Shown: positions 7,001-13,266, counted from the first letter of the stretch. The stretch is DNA of 20,765 bases from Microcaldota archaeon (GCA_030040335.1 JASHTX010000072.1:1-20765), one strand, 5' to 3'. Numbers and translations: made by a program. Notes: generated from the sequence alone by a model not told the origin.

Positions 7001-7651
7001 TTATTGGAAGGAATAGTACGGTTCCTGCACTTCCTCCAGTATCGCGCTGTTCTTTATCTTCTTCGCAAACTCCTCCTCTGCTTTCTTGCTGCCTTCCTTG
7101 CCAAGGAGTGATTTGTAGTGCATTGGCACAAACGCCTTTGCCCTTATGCTTCCCGCAACGAGTACGGCATCATCCAGGCTCATCGTATAGTGGCCTCCGA
7201 TCGGCAGAAGGGCGACATCGGCCTCCACCCGCTTCATTTCTTCCGTAACGTCTGTGTCGCCCGCATGGTAGACCTTCCTTCCGTCAGCGTCTATGATATA
7301 TCCGACCCATCCGCTCGCCTTTGGATGGAACTCCTTGCCGATATTGTATGCTGCAACAGTGTTGAAGGATATTCCCTCGACTGTGTAGCTCTTTCCCGGC
7401 TGCACAGACAGCACCTTTTTCCCCGAAAGCTTGTCTGCAACGTCTTTCGGTGCCACAAACTTGGTGTTGCTTCCCACAACCTTGCCCATCGCATCCTCGT
7501 TGAAATGGTCGAAGTGCGGGTGCGTTACAAAGATCAGGTCCGCTTTTGGCATGCTGCCCCTGATCCTGAATGGATCAACATAAACGCGCTTCCCGTTTAT
7601 CTCCATTGCGAAGCCCGCATGGTCTATCCACTTCAGGAAACTCAGGTCCAT
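7001..7651 (-). CDS. MBL-fold metal-dependent hydrolase (UlaG-like/UPF0173)
   Basis: A 216-residue metallo-beta-lactamase-fold hydrolase of the UlaG/UPF0173 kind. Seen: WIDHAGFAMEINGKRVYVDPF at the N-terminus, the metal-binding THPHFDHF (H44, H46, D48, H49), a YHAGDTD motif (H129, D132), PIGGHYTMS (H154) and VPMHYK (H178). These supply a complete two-metal site. Substrate is unknown; relatives act on cyclic or phosphorylated small molecules. Length is normal. The ATG at 7651 lies 25 bp from the TATA-like GTATAAATT at 7672-7680, read on the minus strand, suggesting a leaderless message. It is followed 10 bp later by the membrane protein gene. Confidence 0.88.
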   Translation of the reverse strand: MDLSFLKWIDHAGFAMEINGKRVYVDPFRIRGSMPKADLIFVTHPHFDHFNEDAMGKVVGSNTKFVAPKDVADKLSGKKVLSVQPGKSYTVEGISFNTVAAYNIGKEFHPKASGWVGYIIDADGRKVYHAGDTDVTEEMKRVEADVALLPIGGHYTMSLDDAVLVAGSIRAKAFVPMHYKSLLGKEGSKKAEEEFAKKIKNSAILEEVQEPYYSFQ

Positions 7652-7663
7652 GGTGATATCAGG

Positions 7664-7680
7664 AATATAAAGTATAAATT
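7664..7680. promoter_or_regulatory. Shared divergent TATA-like promoter
   Basis: AATATAAAGTATAAATT contains two overlapping TATA-like cores. The right core (7672-7680) is centred at 7676, exactly 25 bp from both the MBL hydrolase ATG (7651, minus) and the SelB-like ATG (7701, plus). Confidence 0.6.
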
Positions 7681-7700
7681 CCTATCACTGAAGGGAGAGC

Positions 7701-8606
7701 ATGAACGTGGTAGTCGCGGTGCCGCTAGACGAGCAGCTTGCTTCCTTCATAGGCAAGAAGGGGAGCGAGAACAGCATAACCTTTTACAACAGGAAGCTCG
7801 GAAGCGATGTGGTTGTTGCCCTCCTGCCCGGCCAGGAGGACGAGAAGGTATACGCGCTTGCAGAGTCTCTTCTCCTCTGCTCGGAAATAGTGCTGAGCAC
7901 CTCGAAGATAGACCGGAAATTCGGGGAGGCGCTTGTCGCCTCTTCGCTTCTTGGCAAAAAGGTCCTCGTGACCAATGATAATGACGTTACTGCGTTGGTG
8001 AAGAGCGCAGGGATCGGAGGATGCAGGGTGGTGAGCAGGGAAGAGTTGCTCGATGCGATAGTGTCGGGCGCATCAGCAGGGGCTTCCCAGGAACAGGTGC
8101 GGGTCGACATAGACAAGGCGTTTCCTGTCAGGGGCATAGGCACCGTTGTGCTCGGTGTGGTGACAAGAGGCACGCTGAAGCAGCACGACAAGCTCTTCCA
8201 CAGCTCTGGAAAAGAGGTGATGGTGAGGTCTCTCCAAAGCCAAGACGAGGATATAACCGCAGCGGGAAGGGGCACGAGGATCGGCATTTCGCTGAAGGAT
8301 ATAGGTGATGACGAGATAAGCAAAGGCGACCTGCTGACTTCAAGGCCAGTCGGCAAATCCGCAAGGATAGTGGTCGAGTGCAGGTTCAGCGAGGTTGCCA
8401 AGGAAAAGGTAGGCGAGGGCGGTCTTTACGGCATCGCAGCCAACTTCTCGTACAGCGAGTGCGTAGTGAAGAAAGCAGAAGGCGGCAGGCTGGAACTGGC
8501 CCTGAGGGCCGCGCTGCCGCTTGAGGTAGGAGACAATGTCCTGCTCGTCAGGAAAGAGGTTCCACGCATATTCGCTTCGGGGACTGTCGCCGAGGCGTCG
8601 GCCTGA
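7701..8606 (+). CDS. SelB/EF-Tu-like translation factor paralogue lacking a GTPase motif
   Basis: A 301-residue protein whose second half resembles the EF-Tu domain 2/3 module of SelB. Seen: VDIDKAFPVRGIGTVVLGVVTRGTLKQHDKL (about 135-165), typical SelB-type domain 2, then the strand-rich GRGTRIGISLKDIG with SKGDLLT (about 189-213), and a domain-3-like region ending near VPRIFASGTV. The N-terminal 130 residues have alternating strands and helices like a degenerate G domain, but no GxxxxGK[ST], DxxG or NKxD motif is visible. It is therefore unlikely to hydrolyse GTP. GTPase-less SelB-like proteins occur in archaea; their role is unsettled. A GGGAGAG lies 1-3 bases before the ATG. The gene is divergent from the MBL hydrolase. 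Confidence 0.75.
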   Translation: MNVVVAVPLDEQLASFIGKKGSENSITFYNRKLGSDVVVALLPGQEDEKVYALAESLLLCSEIVLSTSKIDRKFGEALVASSLLGKKVLVTNDNDVTALVKSAGIGGCRVVSREELLDAIVSGASAGASQEQVRVDIDKAFPVRGIGTVVLGVVTRGTLKQHDKLFHSSGKEVMVRSLQSQDEDITAAGRGTRIGISLKDIGDDEISKGDLLTSRPVGKSARIVVECRFSEVAKEKVGEGGLYGIAANFSYSECVVKKAEGGRLELALRAALPLEVGDNVLLVRKEVPRIFASGTVAEASA

Positions 8607-8636
8607 GCCGGACCCAGGGGCAGGCAAATCCATAAG

Positions 8637-8657
8637 CTTAAATTAGTTGTCTTTCAA
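8637..8657 (+). promoter_or_regulatory. Promoter copy 1 of the tandem surface-protein pair
   Basis: A TATA-like CTTAAATTA is followed by GTTGTCTTTCAA. The 21-bp block matches the one at 9308-9328 at 17 of 21 positions and sits 41 bp upstream of the first paralogue's ATG. Confidence 0.55.
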
Positions 8658-8677
8658 ATCTACCTATAGGTTATAGG

Positions 8678-9229
8678 ATGGCAGGAAATAACAACATGAT
8701 GATCATAGGGGCGATAGTGGTAATCGTAGTGATAGTGATAATAGCGGCTTTGCTTCTCAGCACTCCAAGCACGACCACAACGGCATCAACGGTGTCAGTG
8801 GCACCAACCAGTCTGGTCACAACTTCCACCCCTGTTGTTACTACTGCAACGATACCCAGCATTACCACAACCATAGTCGCGAACCAGACTGTGGCGGTAG
8901 CTCCCAACCTGGTCCCGTGCAACGGCTACAACTTTTCAGTCTCGCAACCGAACCAGGTTATCACCTCGGGTTCATGCGTGTGGACCCCGCTTAGGAATCA
9001 GGACGACCTTACCGTCACTATAGGCGGAGGGGCGTACAGCGGCGTTTCCCTTGCATTAGTGCAGCAGAATGTGACATCTGCTCCTGCCAACATGAGCGTT
9101 TCGGCAGCAAGTTGCGCAACGGGCGTGCAGACACAGTATATGCCGCCAGGCAACTACAAGCTCACCTTTACCACCGGGGCCGTCAACTCGACCAGCTGTG
9201 GCGCCGCAACGTTCAGGATAACCCACTGA
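8678..9229 (+). CDS. Membrane-anchored Thr-rich surface protein, tandem paralogue 1
   Basis: Not a named family. The 183 residues form three parts: a short N-terminus with one strongly hydrophobic helix (about 7-28), a Thr/Ser/Val-rich linker (about 29-75) of the kind that is O-glycosylated in archaeal surface proteins, and a beta-rich outer domain (about 78-183) with CNGYNFSVSQ, GSCVWTP, VTIGGGAYSGV, PPGNYKLTFTTG and CGAATFRIT. Four or more cysteines probably form disulfides. The layout places the C-terminal domain outside the cell. The next gene downstream has the same architecture and motifs, so the pair arose by tandem duplication. The ATG follows TATAGGTTATAGG, a weak ribosome-binding site. 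Confidence 0.72.
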   Translation: MAGNNNMMIIGAIVVIVVIVIIAALLLSTPSTTTTASTVSVAPTSLVTTSTPVVTTATIPSITTTIVANQTVAVAPNLVPCNGYNFSVSQPNQVITSGSCVWTPLRNQDDLTVTIGGGAYSGVSLALVQQNVTSAPANMSVSAASCATGVQTQYMPPGNYKLTFTTGAVNSTSCGAATFRITH

Positions 9230-9307
9230 TGCGCTCTTGTGGTGCGACGTTGGGAGGTGCTTCCTGGCTGACTTTCAATGCGGGCAGCGACTAGTCGATT
9301 ACAAAAT

Positions 9308-9328
9308 TATAAATTTGTTGGCTTTCAA
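9308..9328 (+). promoter_or_regulatory. Promoter copy 2 of the tandem surface-protein pair
   Basis: TATAAATTTGTTGGCTTTCAA matches the block at 8637-8657 at 17 of 21 positions. The TATA core is about 45 bp before the ATG at 9355, so transcription probably starts near 9337 just past the conserved CTTTCAA. The shared CTTTCAA could be an initiator-region or regulatory motif. Confidence 0.55.
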
Positions 9329-9354
9329 TATTTCTAAGTCCAATAAGTAATCGA

Positions 9355-9879
9355 ATGCCAGGAAAAAACACTATGATTATTGTTGGGGCGGTAATCGTAA
9401 TCATAGTGGTTGTGATCATCGCCGCTGTGCTTCTCAGCATGCCCGGCACAACCACGCCATACACCACCATTCCTCAGGGCACCAATTACAATGTCACCAC
9501 TTCAACTCCCACGACTGTTGCGCCTGCATCTGTGAAGATTCTTGTTGGTGCAACCGGCGCAAACCTGACAACCTGCCAAGGCTACAACTATTCCATATCG
9601 CAAGCTGACTATCGTGTGATCGGTTCCTGCAATTGGGTTCTGGTCAAGAGCGGCCAACGGTTGGAGGTAACGGTCTCTGGCGGCAGCTACAGCAGCACGC
9701 TCACCCTGCTGCAGATGAACACAAACTCAACTCCCTACTATAGCACCACTTATTCGCCCGCATGCGTGAACAAGACAGAAACTGTGCCACTTCCAGTCGG
9801 CGACTATAACATTACTTTCACTACAGGCTCGTCCACATTAGACTGCGGACCCGCAACCTTCAGACTGACCCAGATCTGA
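9355..9879 (+). CDS. Membrane-anchored Thr-rich surface protein, tandem paralogue 2
   Basis: A 174-residue paralogue of the upstream gene. Seen: a hydrophobic helix at about 6-28, a Thr/Pro-rich linker (about 30-60), then the same outer domain: CQGYNYSISQ, GSCNWVLVKSG, VTVSGGSYSST, LPVGDYNITFTTG and CGPATFRLT. The conserved Cys and Gly positions match those of its neighbour, while the linkers have diverged freely. That is expected when the outer domain is under selection. Several N-x-S/T sequons are present. No ribosome-binding site is visible before the ATG. The fold of the outer domain may be a small disulfide-stapled beta sandwich (inference). Confidence 0.72.
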   Translation: MPGKNTMIIVGAVIVIIVVVIIAAVLLSMPGTTTPYTTIPQGTNYNVTTSTPTTVAPASVKILVGATGANLTTCQGYNYSISQADYRVIGSCNWVLVKSGQRLEVTVSGGSYSSTLTLLQMNTNSTPYYSTTYSPACVNKTETVPLPVGDYNITFTTGSSTLDCGPATFRLTQI

Positions 9880-9900
9880 TCGCAATAGCGAGGCAAGAGC

Positions 9901-10629
9901 TCAGTCGAATCTCATGACTAGCGGGAGATGGTCAGATACATACAGAAGAGGCACCTTCAGGGACCTGACCTTTACCTGCCGGTTGACAAGTATGTTATCG
10001 ACCGGCTCCTTTGGTACGCATAGCTCGTTTCTGGTCGTCCTTATTCCGTATCTCGAAATCAGGTCCGGATAATGCTGGCTTATTATTCTTAGGGCTTTCG
10101 AGTTTGGAGCGAGGTTGAAATCGCCGCTTAGTATCGTCTTTTCATTCTTGTCAAGACCGTTCATGTAAGCCAGGATCCTCTTCGAGTCCAGTTCCATCAA
10201 CCTGTTCCCCATCTTGGTTCCCCATACGAATGTACCATGGTAGTTCAGGTCGTTGATGATCGTGCCTTTGACGTTTATTCTTGCATGCTGGAGCAGGCCT
10301 CCGAAGTCATTTGCTGAGAAATCAAGCGGCATTTTCAGGTTCCTCGTGCAAAAGGTTTTTGTCCTTTCTATGGGATACAGGGACAGGATCAGATCCCCCT
10401 GCGAGACTCTCCTGCCTTCAAAAGTGCCCCGCGCCAGAGGCGAGTAGAAACTGTACCTGTATTTCAGTTCACGCTTGAGCATCCCATACAGGCTGAAGTA
10501 GGACATCCTGTTCTCAAAGCCCTCGGTGACCTCCTGAAGATTGACTATGTCGGCGCGCTCCTTCTTCAGATATCTTACCAGACTGAACCTGACGTTGCCC
10601 TCCCACGCGTTAAGCTGTATGAACTTCAT
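9901..10629 (-). CDS. Endonuclease/exonuclease/phosphatase (EEP) family protein
   Basis: A 242-residue EEP-superfamily phosphoesterase, the fold of ExoIII, DNase I and inositol-phosphate phosphatases. Seen: QLNAWE (N7), the metal ligand in NLQEV (E33), a DLNYHGTF segment equivalent to the N-x-H motif (H131), LSGDFNLAP (D170, N172), PVDNILV (D211) and the terminal VSDHLPLVM (S232, D233, H234). All key catalytic positions are present, so the enzyme should be active. Substrate cannot be told from sequence; nucleic acid, phospholipid or small phosphate esters are possible. It follows the PCD gene by 16 bp on the same strand with GTGATCCA just before the ATG, so the two are likely co-transcribed. 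Confidence 0.85.
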   Translation of the reverse strand: MKFIQLNAWEGNVRFSLVRYLKKERADIVNLQEVTEGFENRMSYFSLYGMLKRELKYRYSFYSPLARGTFEGRRVSQGDLILSLYPIERTKTFCTRNLKMPLDFSANDFGGLLQHARINVKGTIINDLNYHGTFVWGTKMGNRLMELDSKRILAYMNGLDKNEKTILSGDFNLAPNSKALRIISQHYPDLISRYGIRTTRNELCVPKEPVDNILVNRQVKVRSLKVPLLYVSDHLPLVMRFD

Positions 10630-10645
10630 TGGATCACAAAGCGTC

Positions 10646-11011
10646 CTACCTGTCCAATAGGCTTTTGTTTATCTTCGCCGCCACTATGAAGTCGTTTTGT
10701 GACAGGCCTCCTATCGCATGAGTGTACAGCTCAAGCCTCACCCTGTTCCAGGAGTATAGCTGGATGTTCGGATGGTGACCCTCGTGTTCTGCAATCCTTC
10801 CAACGGCATTTATGAACGACAGGGCCTTCTTGAAGTCCTTAAACTTCAACTCGGTGATTATGACGTCTTTCCTGTCCTTTGTCTTGCTCAGCGACCATCC
10901 GTGCACCATCGGCAGGTACTTTCTTGCGGCAGCTATGGGCATGGGGAGCGTTCCGCCCTCGCAGGGCACGCATTTCTGCTTTGCAAGCGCTTCGGTATTC
11001 ATATCATCCAT
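10646..11011 (-). CDS. Pterin-4a-carbinolamine dehydratase (PCD/DCoH-like)
   Basis: A 121-residue PCD/DCoH-family protein. PCD enzymes dehydrate 4a-hydroxytetrahydropterin. Seen: a short N-terminal segment with CVPC, then LKFKDFKKALSFINAVG and the diagnostic AEHEGHHPNI (H76, H79, H80, P81), a VRLELYTHAIGGL segment (H98) and a closing NDFIVAAKI. The catalytic His triad is complete. The usual partner, an aromatic amino acid hydroxylase, is not in the window. PCD-like proteins in microbes have also been proposed to aid molybdopterin or other pterin chemistry. The minus-strand TATA-like element at 11032-11041 is about 26 bp from the ATG at 11011; a second ATG at 11002 is possible. Confidence 0.9.
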   Translation of the reverse strand: MDDMNTEALAKQKCVPCEGGTLPMPIAAARKYLPMVHGWSLSKTKDRKDVIITELKFKDFKKALSFINAVGRIAEHEGHHPNIQLYSWNRVRLELYTHAIGGLSQNDFIVAAKINKSLLDR

Positions 11012-11017
11012 CTCTTA

Positions 11018-11041
11018 TTTTATAACTTCGATTTTATATAT
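11018..11041. promoter_or_regulatory. Interleaved divergent TATA elements (PCD and ribK)
   Basis: TTTTATAA (11018-11025) faces ribK, predicting a start near 11048 and a short leader before the ATG at 11061. TTTTATATAT (11032-11041), read on the minus strand, faces the PCD gene and is about 26 bp from its ATG at 11011. The two promoters therefore overlap, and their transcripts start inside each other's promoter. Confidence 0.5.
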
Positions 11042-11060
11042 GGTTGACATCAGTGTTTCT

Positions 11061-11456
11061 ATGAAAGAGCTTACCCTGGACGGAACGGTCGCTGGAGGGC
11101 TGAGAGAGGCCAGGTACTTTATGGCAATGCCCGAATACGTGATACAGTTCAAAGAACTTCTTGATATCAAACCCTACCCGGGCACGCTCAACATAAAGCT
11201 CGATAGCGATTCTCTCGTCAGCCTCGAACTCCTGAGGTCTCAGAAGGGGATAAGGATAAGCGGATTTGAACGCGATGGTAAGCACTTCGGAGGCGTAGCG
11301 GCTTTCAGGGCCAGCCTGTCCGGCACAGAATGCTTCGTGGTCATCCCTGACAGAACCAGATATGCGGATGTGGTCGAGGTTATCTCCGATAAGAACCTGA
11401 GAAAGGAACTGCAACTCAAAGATGACTCCAGCGTCCAGCTGGTCGTGAGATACTAG
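11061..11456 (+). CDS. ribK: CTP-dependent riboflavin kinase (RibK, DUF120)
   Basis: A 131-residue archaeal riboflavin kinase, which phosphorylates riboflavin to FMN using CTP rather than ATP. Seen: LDGTVAGGLREARYFM near the N-terminus, the conserved DIKPYPGTLNIKL (about 35-47), a GIRISGF strand with a loop, GVAAFRASLSG and ECFVVIPDRTRY (substrate-binding region), and a closing VQLVVRY. Size and motif order match MJ0056-type enzymes. I start at the ATG at 11061, which aligns with the family N-terminus. An in-frame ATG at 11040 lies inside the opposing TATA element and is less likely. The gene ends 9 bp before the end of convergent cutA. Confidence 0.9.
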   Translation: MKELTLDGTVAGGLREARYFMAMPEYVIQFKELLDIKPYPGTLNIKLDSDSLVSLELLRSQKGIRISGFERDGKHFGGVAAFRASLSGTECFVVIPDRTRYADVVEVISDKNLRKELQLKDDSSVQLVVRY

Positions 11457-11465
11457 GTCATGTCG

Positions 11466-11783
11466 CTACCCGACGGTATCGCTCAACCATTTCAGATACG
11501 CTCTGTTTCCTCTAGTTATGGGCATCGCCAAGATCTCTGGTGCCTCATAAGTATGAATCCTTCTTATGGCCGTAGCAACATCGTCATATCTCTTTTCACT
11601 CGTTTTTATTATGCAAAGCCACTCTGAATTCTTCACCTTCTTCTTTTTCCAGATATAGGTGCTTGATATTGGACCTACGACCTGCACGCAGGCTGCAAGT
11701 CGCTTCTCAACCAGAGCGTCGGCTATCTTTTCAGCCATATTTTTAGTTTCGGTTGTCGTGAAAACTTGGAGATATCTTACCAT
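11466..11783 (-). CDS. cutA: CutA1 divalent-cation tolerance family protein
   Basis: A 105-residue CutA protein of normal size. CutA forms very stable trimers. It is named for copper tolerance, but its exact role remains unclear. Seen: LQVFTTTETKNMAEKIADAL, KRLAACVQVVGPISSTYIW (the L-A-A-C-V signature), EWLCIIKTS, HTYEAPEILAMPITRG and YLKWL, in the order expected. The ATG at 11783 is chosen because GGTGG (revcomp of 11790-11794) lies 6 bases upstream. Another ATG at 11789 leaves no spacing. It is last in the minus-strand run from tRNA-Trp, 37 bp after the HAD gene. Confidence 0.92.
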   Translation of the reverse strand: MVRYLQVFTTTETKNMAEKIADALVEKRLAACVQVVGPISSTYIWKKKKVKNSEWLCIIKTSEKRYDDVATAIRRIHTYEAPEILAMPITRGNRAYLKWLSDTVG

Positions 11784-11820
11784 GAACATCCACCAATCGC
11801 GGTCTTTAACAATCTCGATA

Positions 11821-12444
11821 TTAATCTATTCCGAGCTTGTGCAGGTCTCTGACCAATCCTGCGTAGTTAGTGAACAGTATTGTTTTTATCCCAGTGCGTC
11901 TCGCTCCGTCGAGGTTTGCAGTCTTGTCGTCTATGAAGACAGTTTCCTGGGGCTTCGCGTGAAAGTAATCCAGGACAATCTTGAATGCAGCAGCCTTCGG
12001 TTTTTCCACATGCGTGTAGTATGATGCAAATATCTTGTCAAAATTGGTGCTGTAGGAAAGCTTTCTCCTGTTTACCCTGCACTCAAGCACCCCTGCATTT
12101 GTCAGGACCGCGATCTTGTAGCTGTGTCTGAGGGGTTTGTACAACTCCAGTACGCGCCGGTTTATGCCTGCCTTCTTGCATATTCTTGACCAATAAATTC
12201 CGGCGTCGCTTACTCCCAGTCTTCTGCGCGCCTCTCTGGAGAGCTCACGGAGCGTAATGCCACCGTTCTCCATCTTCACTATAGACGGATCAAGCTCCTC
12301 GAATACCTTTGCATAGCTTATGCCAAATCTCTCTGACAGGTATGTGTAAAGATCCTCTTTCTTGAAATCGCACAGGACGCCGCCAACATCAGTAATGATG
12401 AGTCTTATCTGCTCAGTTGTTTGTGGTCTCGGTTTGCCTGGCAT
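11821..12444 (-). CDS. HAD-superfamily hydrolase
   Basis: A 207-residue haloacid dehalogenase-like hydrolase. Seen: motif I IITDVGGVLCDF (nucleophile D19), motif II VLTNAG (Thr), motif III with EKPKAAAF (Lys) and motif IV VFIDDKTANLDGA. The cap is a small helical type I insert with LYTYLSERFGISYAKVF. Motif I has D-x-G-G instead of the D-x-D of classical phosphatases, as in the HAD-IA variant containing YihX-type phosphatases and dehalogenases, so the reaction is uncertain. Its ATG overlaps the stop of the upstream endonuclease gene (TAATG), implying translational coupling. A paralogue lies at 13789-14409. Confidence 0.87.
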   Translation of the reverse strand: MPGKPRPQTTEQIRLIITDVGGVLCDFKKEDLYTYLSERFGISYAKVFEELDPSIVKMENGGITLRELSREARRRLGVSDAGIYWSRICKKAGINRRVLELYKPLRHSYKIAVLTNAGVLECRVNRRKLSYSTNFDKIFASYYTHVEKPKAAAFKIVLDYFHAKPQETVFIDDKTANLDGARRTGIKTILFTNYAGLVRDLHKLGID

Positions 12445-13052
12445 TATGTCAACACATGCTTTAAACGTCTACTTCTTTCAGGGTGTCTAAATCCGATTAG
12501 TTTGCTGAATCTTCTTATATGCTGATAATTTACAGTCAGATACCATGTTTTGTCGCAGTTCGGACCTGTTATTTTGGACTCAACTTTTATTTTGTCCAGC
12601 ATTTTCTTTGCCTGCTTTAATCCCTTTTCATTTACAGATTTCACTCTGACTCTTCTTCGTGACTCATCAACTGTACCTTCATCATCAAAGAATGCTTTCA
12701 GCCACTCAGTGCTTAATGTTTTGGATCCCTTCAAAATTTGAGGACATACCCTCCAGTTATATGAGTCTAAGGCTCCCATTTTCCGCAATCTGTCAAAGAT
12801 CCATTTGCCCTGAACTCCAGCCTCATCATTGACTATAAAGGCTTTTCTTCCGTAAGCATCCATCACATCTTCTTGAAATAGCCTTAAAAGCAGAGGTTGT
12901 GTATTCGAATATCTGACGTTATAATATTTTCTCAGAATCTGCTTTCTGTGATGTTCTTCGATATCTCTTACGTTTCTTCTAGCAAAAGAGATGTTTGTGT
13001 AGCCATCTGAACAGATGTGCGCGTGTATTCGAGCTTCAGAAAGTTTCATCAT
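12444..13052 (-). CDS. LAGLIDADG homing-endonuclease-like protein
   Basis: A 202-residue protein with two LAGLIDADG-type helices: LSEARIHAHICSDG (about 4-17, acidic D16) and LSTEWLKAFFDDEG (about 113-126, acids D123, D124, E125). After each comes a beta-rich region with basic strands (RRRVRVKSV, WYLTVNY) as in the DNA-binding saddle of this fold. Two motifs in one chain imply a monomeric endonuclease with an asymmetric target. The first motif is degenerate, so activity is not assured. The coding DNA is clearly more AT-rich than its neighbours (about 37-42% GC in sampled stretches against roughly 50%), suggesting transfer. It begins 13 bp after the tRNA-Trp gene on the same strand and its stop overlaps the HAD start. 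Confidence 0.78.
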   Translation of the reverse strand: MMKLSEARIHAHICSDGYTNISFARRNVRDIEEHHRKQILRKYYNVRYSNTQPLLLRLFQEDVMDAYGRKAFIVNDEAGVQGKWIFDRLRKMGALDSYNWRVCPQILKGSKTLSTEWLKAFFDDEGTVDESRRRVRVKSVNEKGLKQAKKMLDKIKVESKITGPNCDKTWYLTVNYQHIRRFSKLIGFRHPERSRRLKHVLT

Positions 13053-13065
13053 GCTTAAACCTGAC

Positions 13066-13205
13066 TGGGGTTGCCGAGATTTGAACTCGGACTTGCAGGT
13101 GACACCTGATCACATATCAGCGCTCCAAATCCTAATCATCGCCGAAGCTCAATTACTGTTTGAACATCTGGAGCCTGCCGCGCTGCCAGGTTACGCAACA
13201 ACCCC
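13066..13205 (-). tRNA. trnW: tRNA-Trp (CCA anticodon) with a 67-nt intron
   Basis: Minus-strand cloverleaf. The acceptor stem GGGGTTG/CAACCCC is perfect (7 bp). The D arm has GCGT/GCGC with AACCTGGCA in the loop. The anticodon stem is GCAGG/CCTGC with loop CTCCAGA and anticodon CCA, decoding UGG. The T arm is CCGAG-TTCAAAT-CTCGG. The discriminator is A13066, and CCA is not encoded (GTC follows). The anticodon loop is interrupted after position 37 by an intron from 13167 to 13101, leaving a 73-nt tRNA. Both splice sites lie in 3-base bulges (AGA and UCA) flanking a central helix with CUCC against GGUG (one U-U mismatch), a bulge-helix-bulge. A promoter-like AT element lies at 13229-13243. Confidence 0.93.
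13101..13167 (-). ncRNA. tRNA-Trp intron with box C/D-like guide for C34
   Basis: The intron has a box C-like ATGATTA (13139-13133, 6 of 7 bases of RUGAUGA), a spacer of 12 bases ending GATTTGGAGCG, a box D CTGA (13120-13117) and a C'-like GTGATCA (13113-13107, 6 of 7). In the spacer TGGAGC pairs with GCTCCA of the same tRNA. The fifth base before box D pairs with C34, the wobble base of the anticodon. This matches the known rule for 2'-O-methylation by archaeal C/D guides. Intron-borne guides for Cm34 are established in euryarchaeal tRNA-Trp. No good box D' or second guide was found. Confidence 0.7.
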
Positions 13206-13228
13206 TTGTATAGGTATACAATCATAAC

Positions 13229-13243
13229 CTATTTATTATAAAA
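13229..13243. promoter_or_regulatory. Shared divergent TATA element (tRNA-Trp and NUDIX)
   Basis: TATTTATTATAAAAA is centred at 13236. It is 31 bp from the mature 5' end of tRNA-Trp (13205, minus) and 31 bp from the NUDIX start (13267, plus). Read either way it gives a TATA-like core. Confidence 0.55.
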
Positions 13244-13266
13244 AGACCGAGTAGTAAGGGGCTCCT

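Noticed and set aside
7118..7978. Plus-strand ORF of 286 residues spanning the MBL gene and the start of the SelB-like gene
   Set aside because: It crosses a clear divergent promoter and lies across two recognised genes in other frames.
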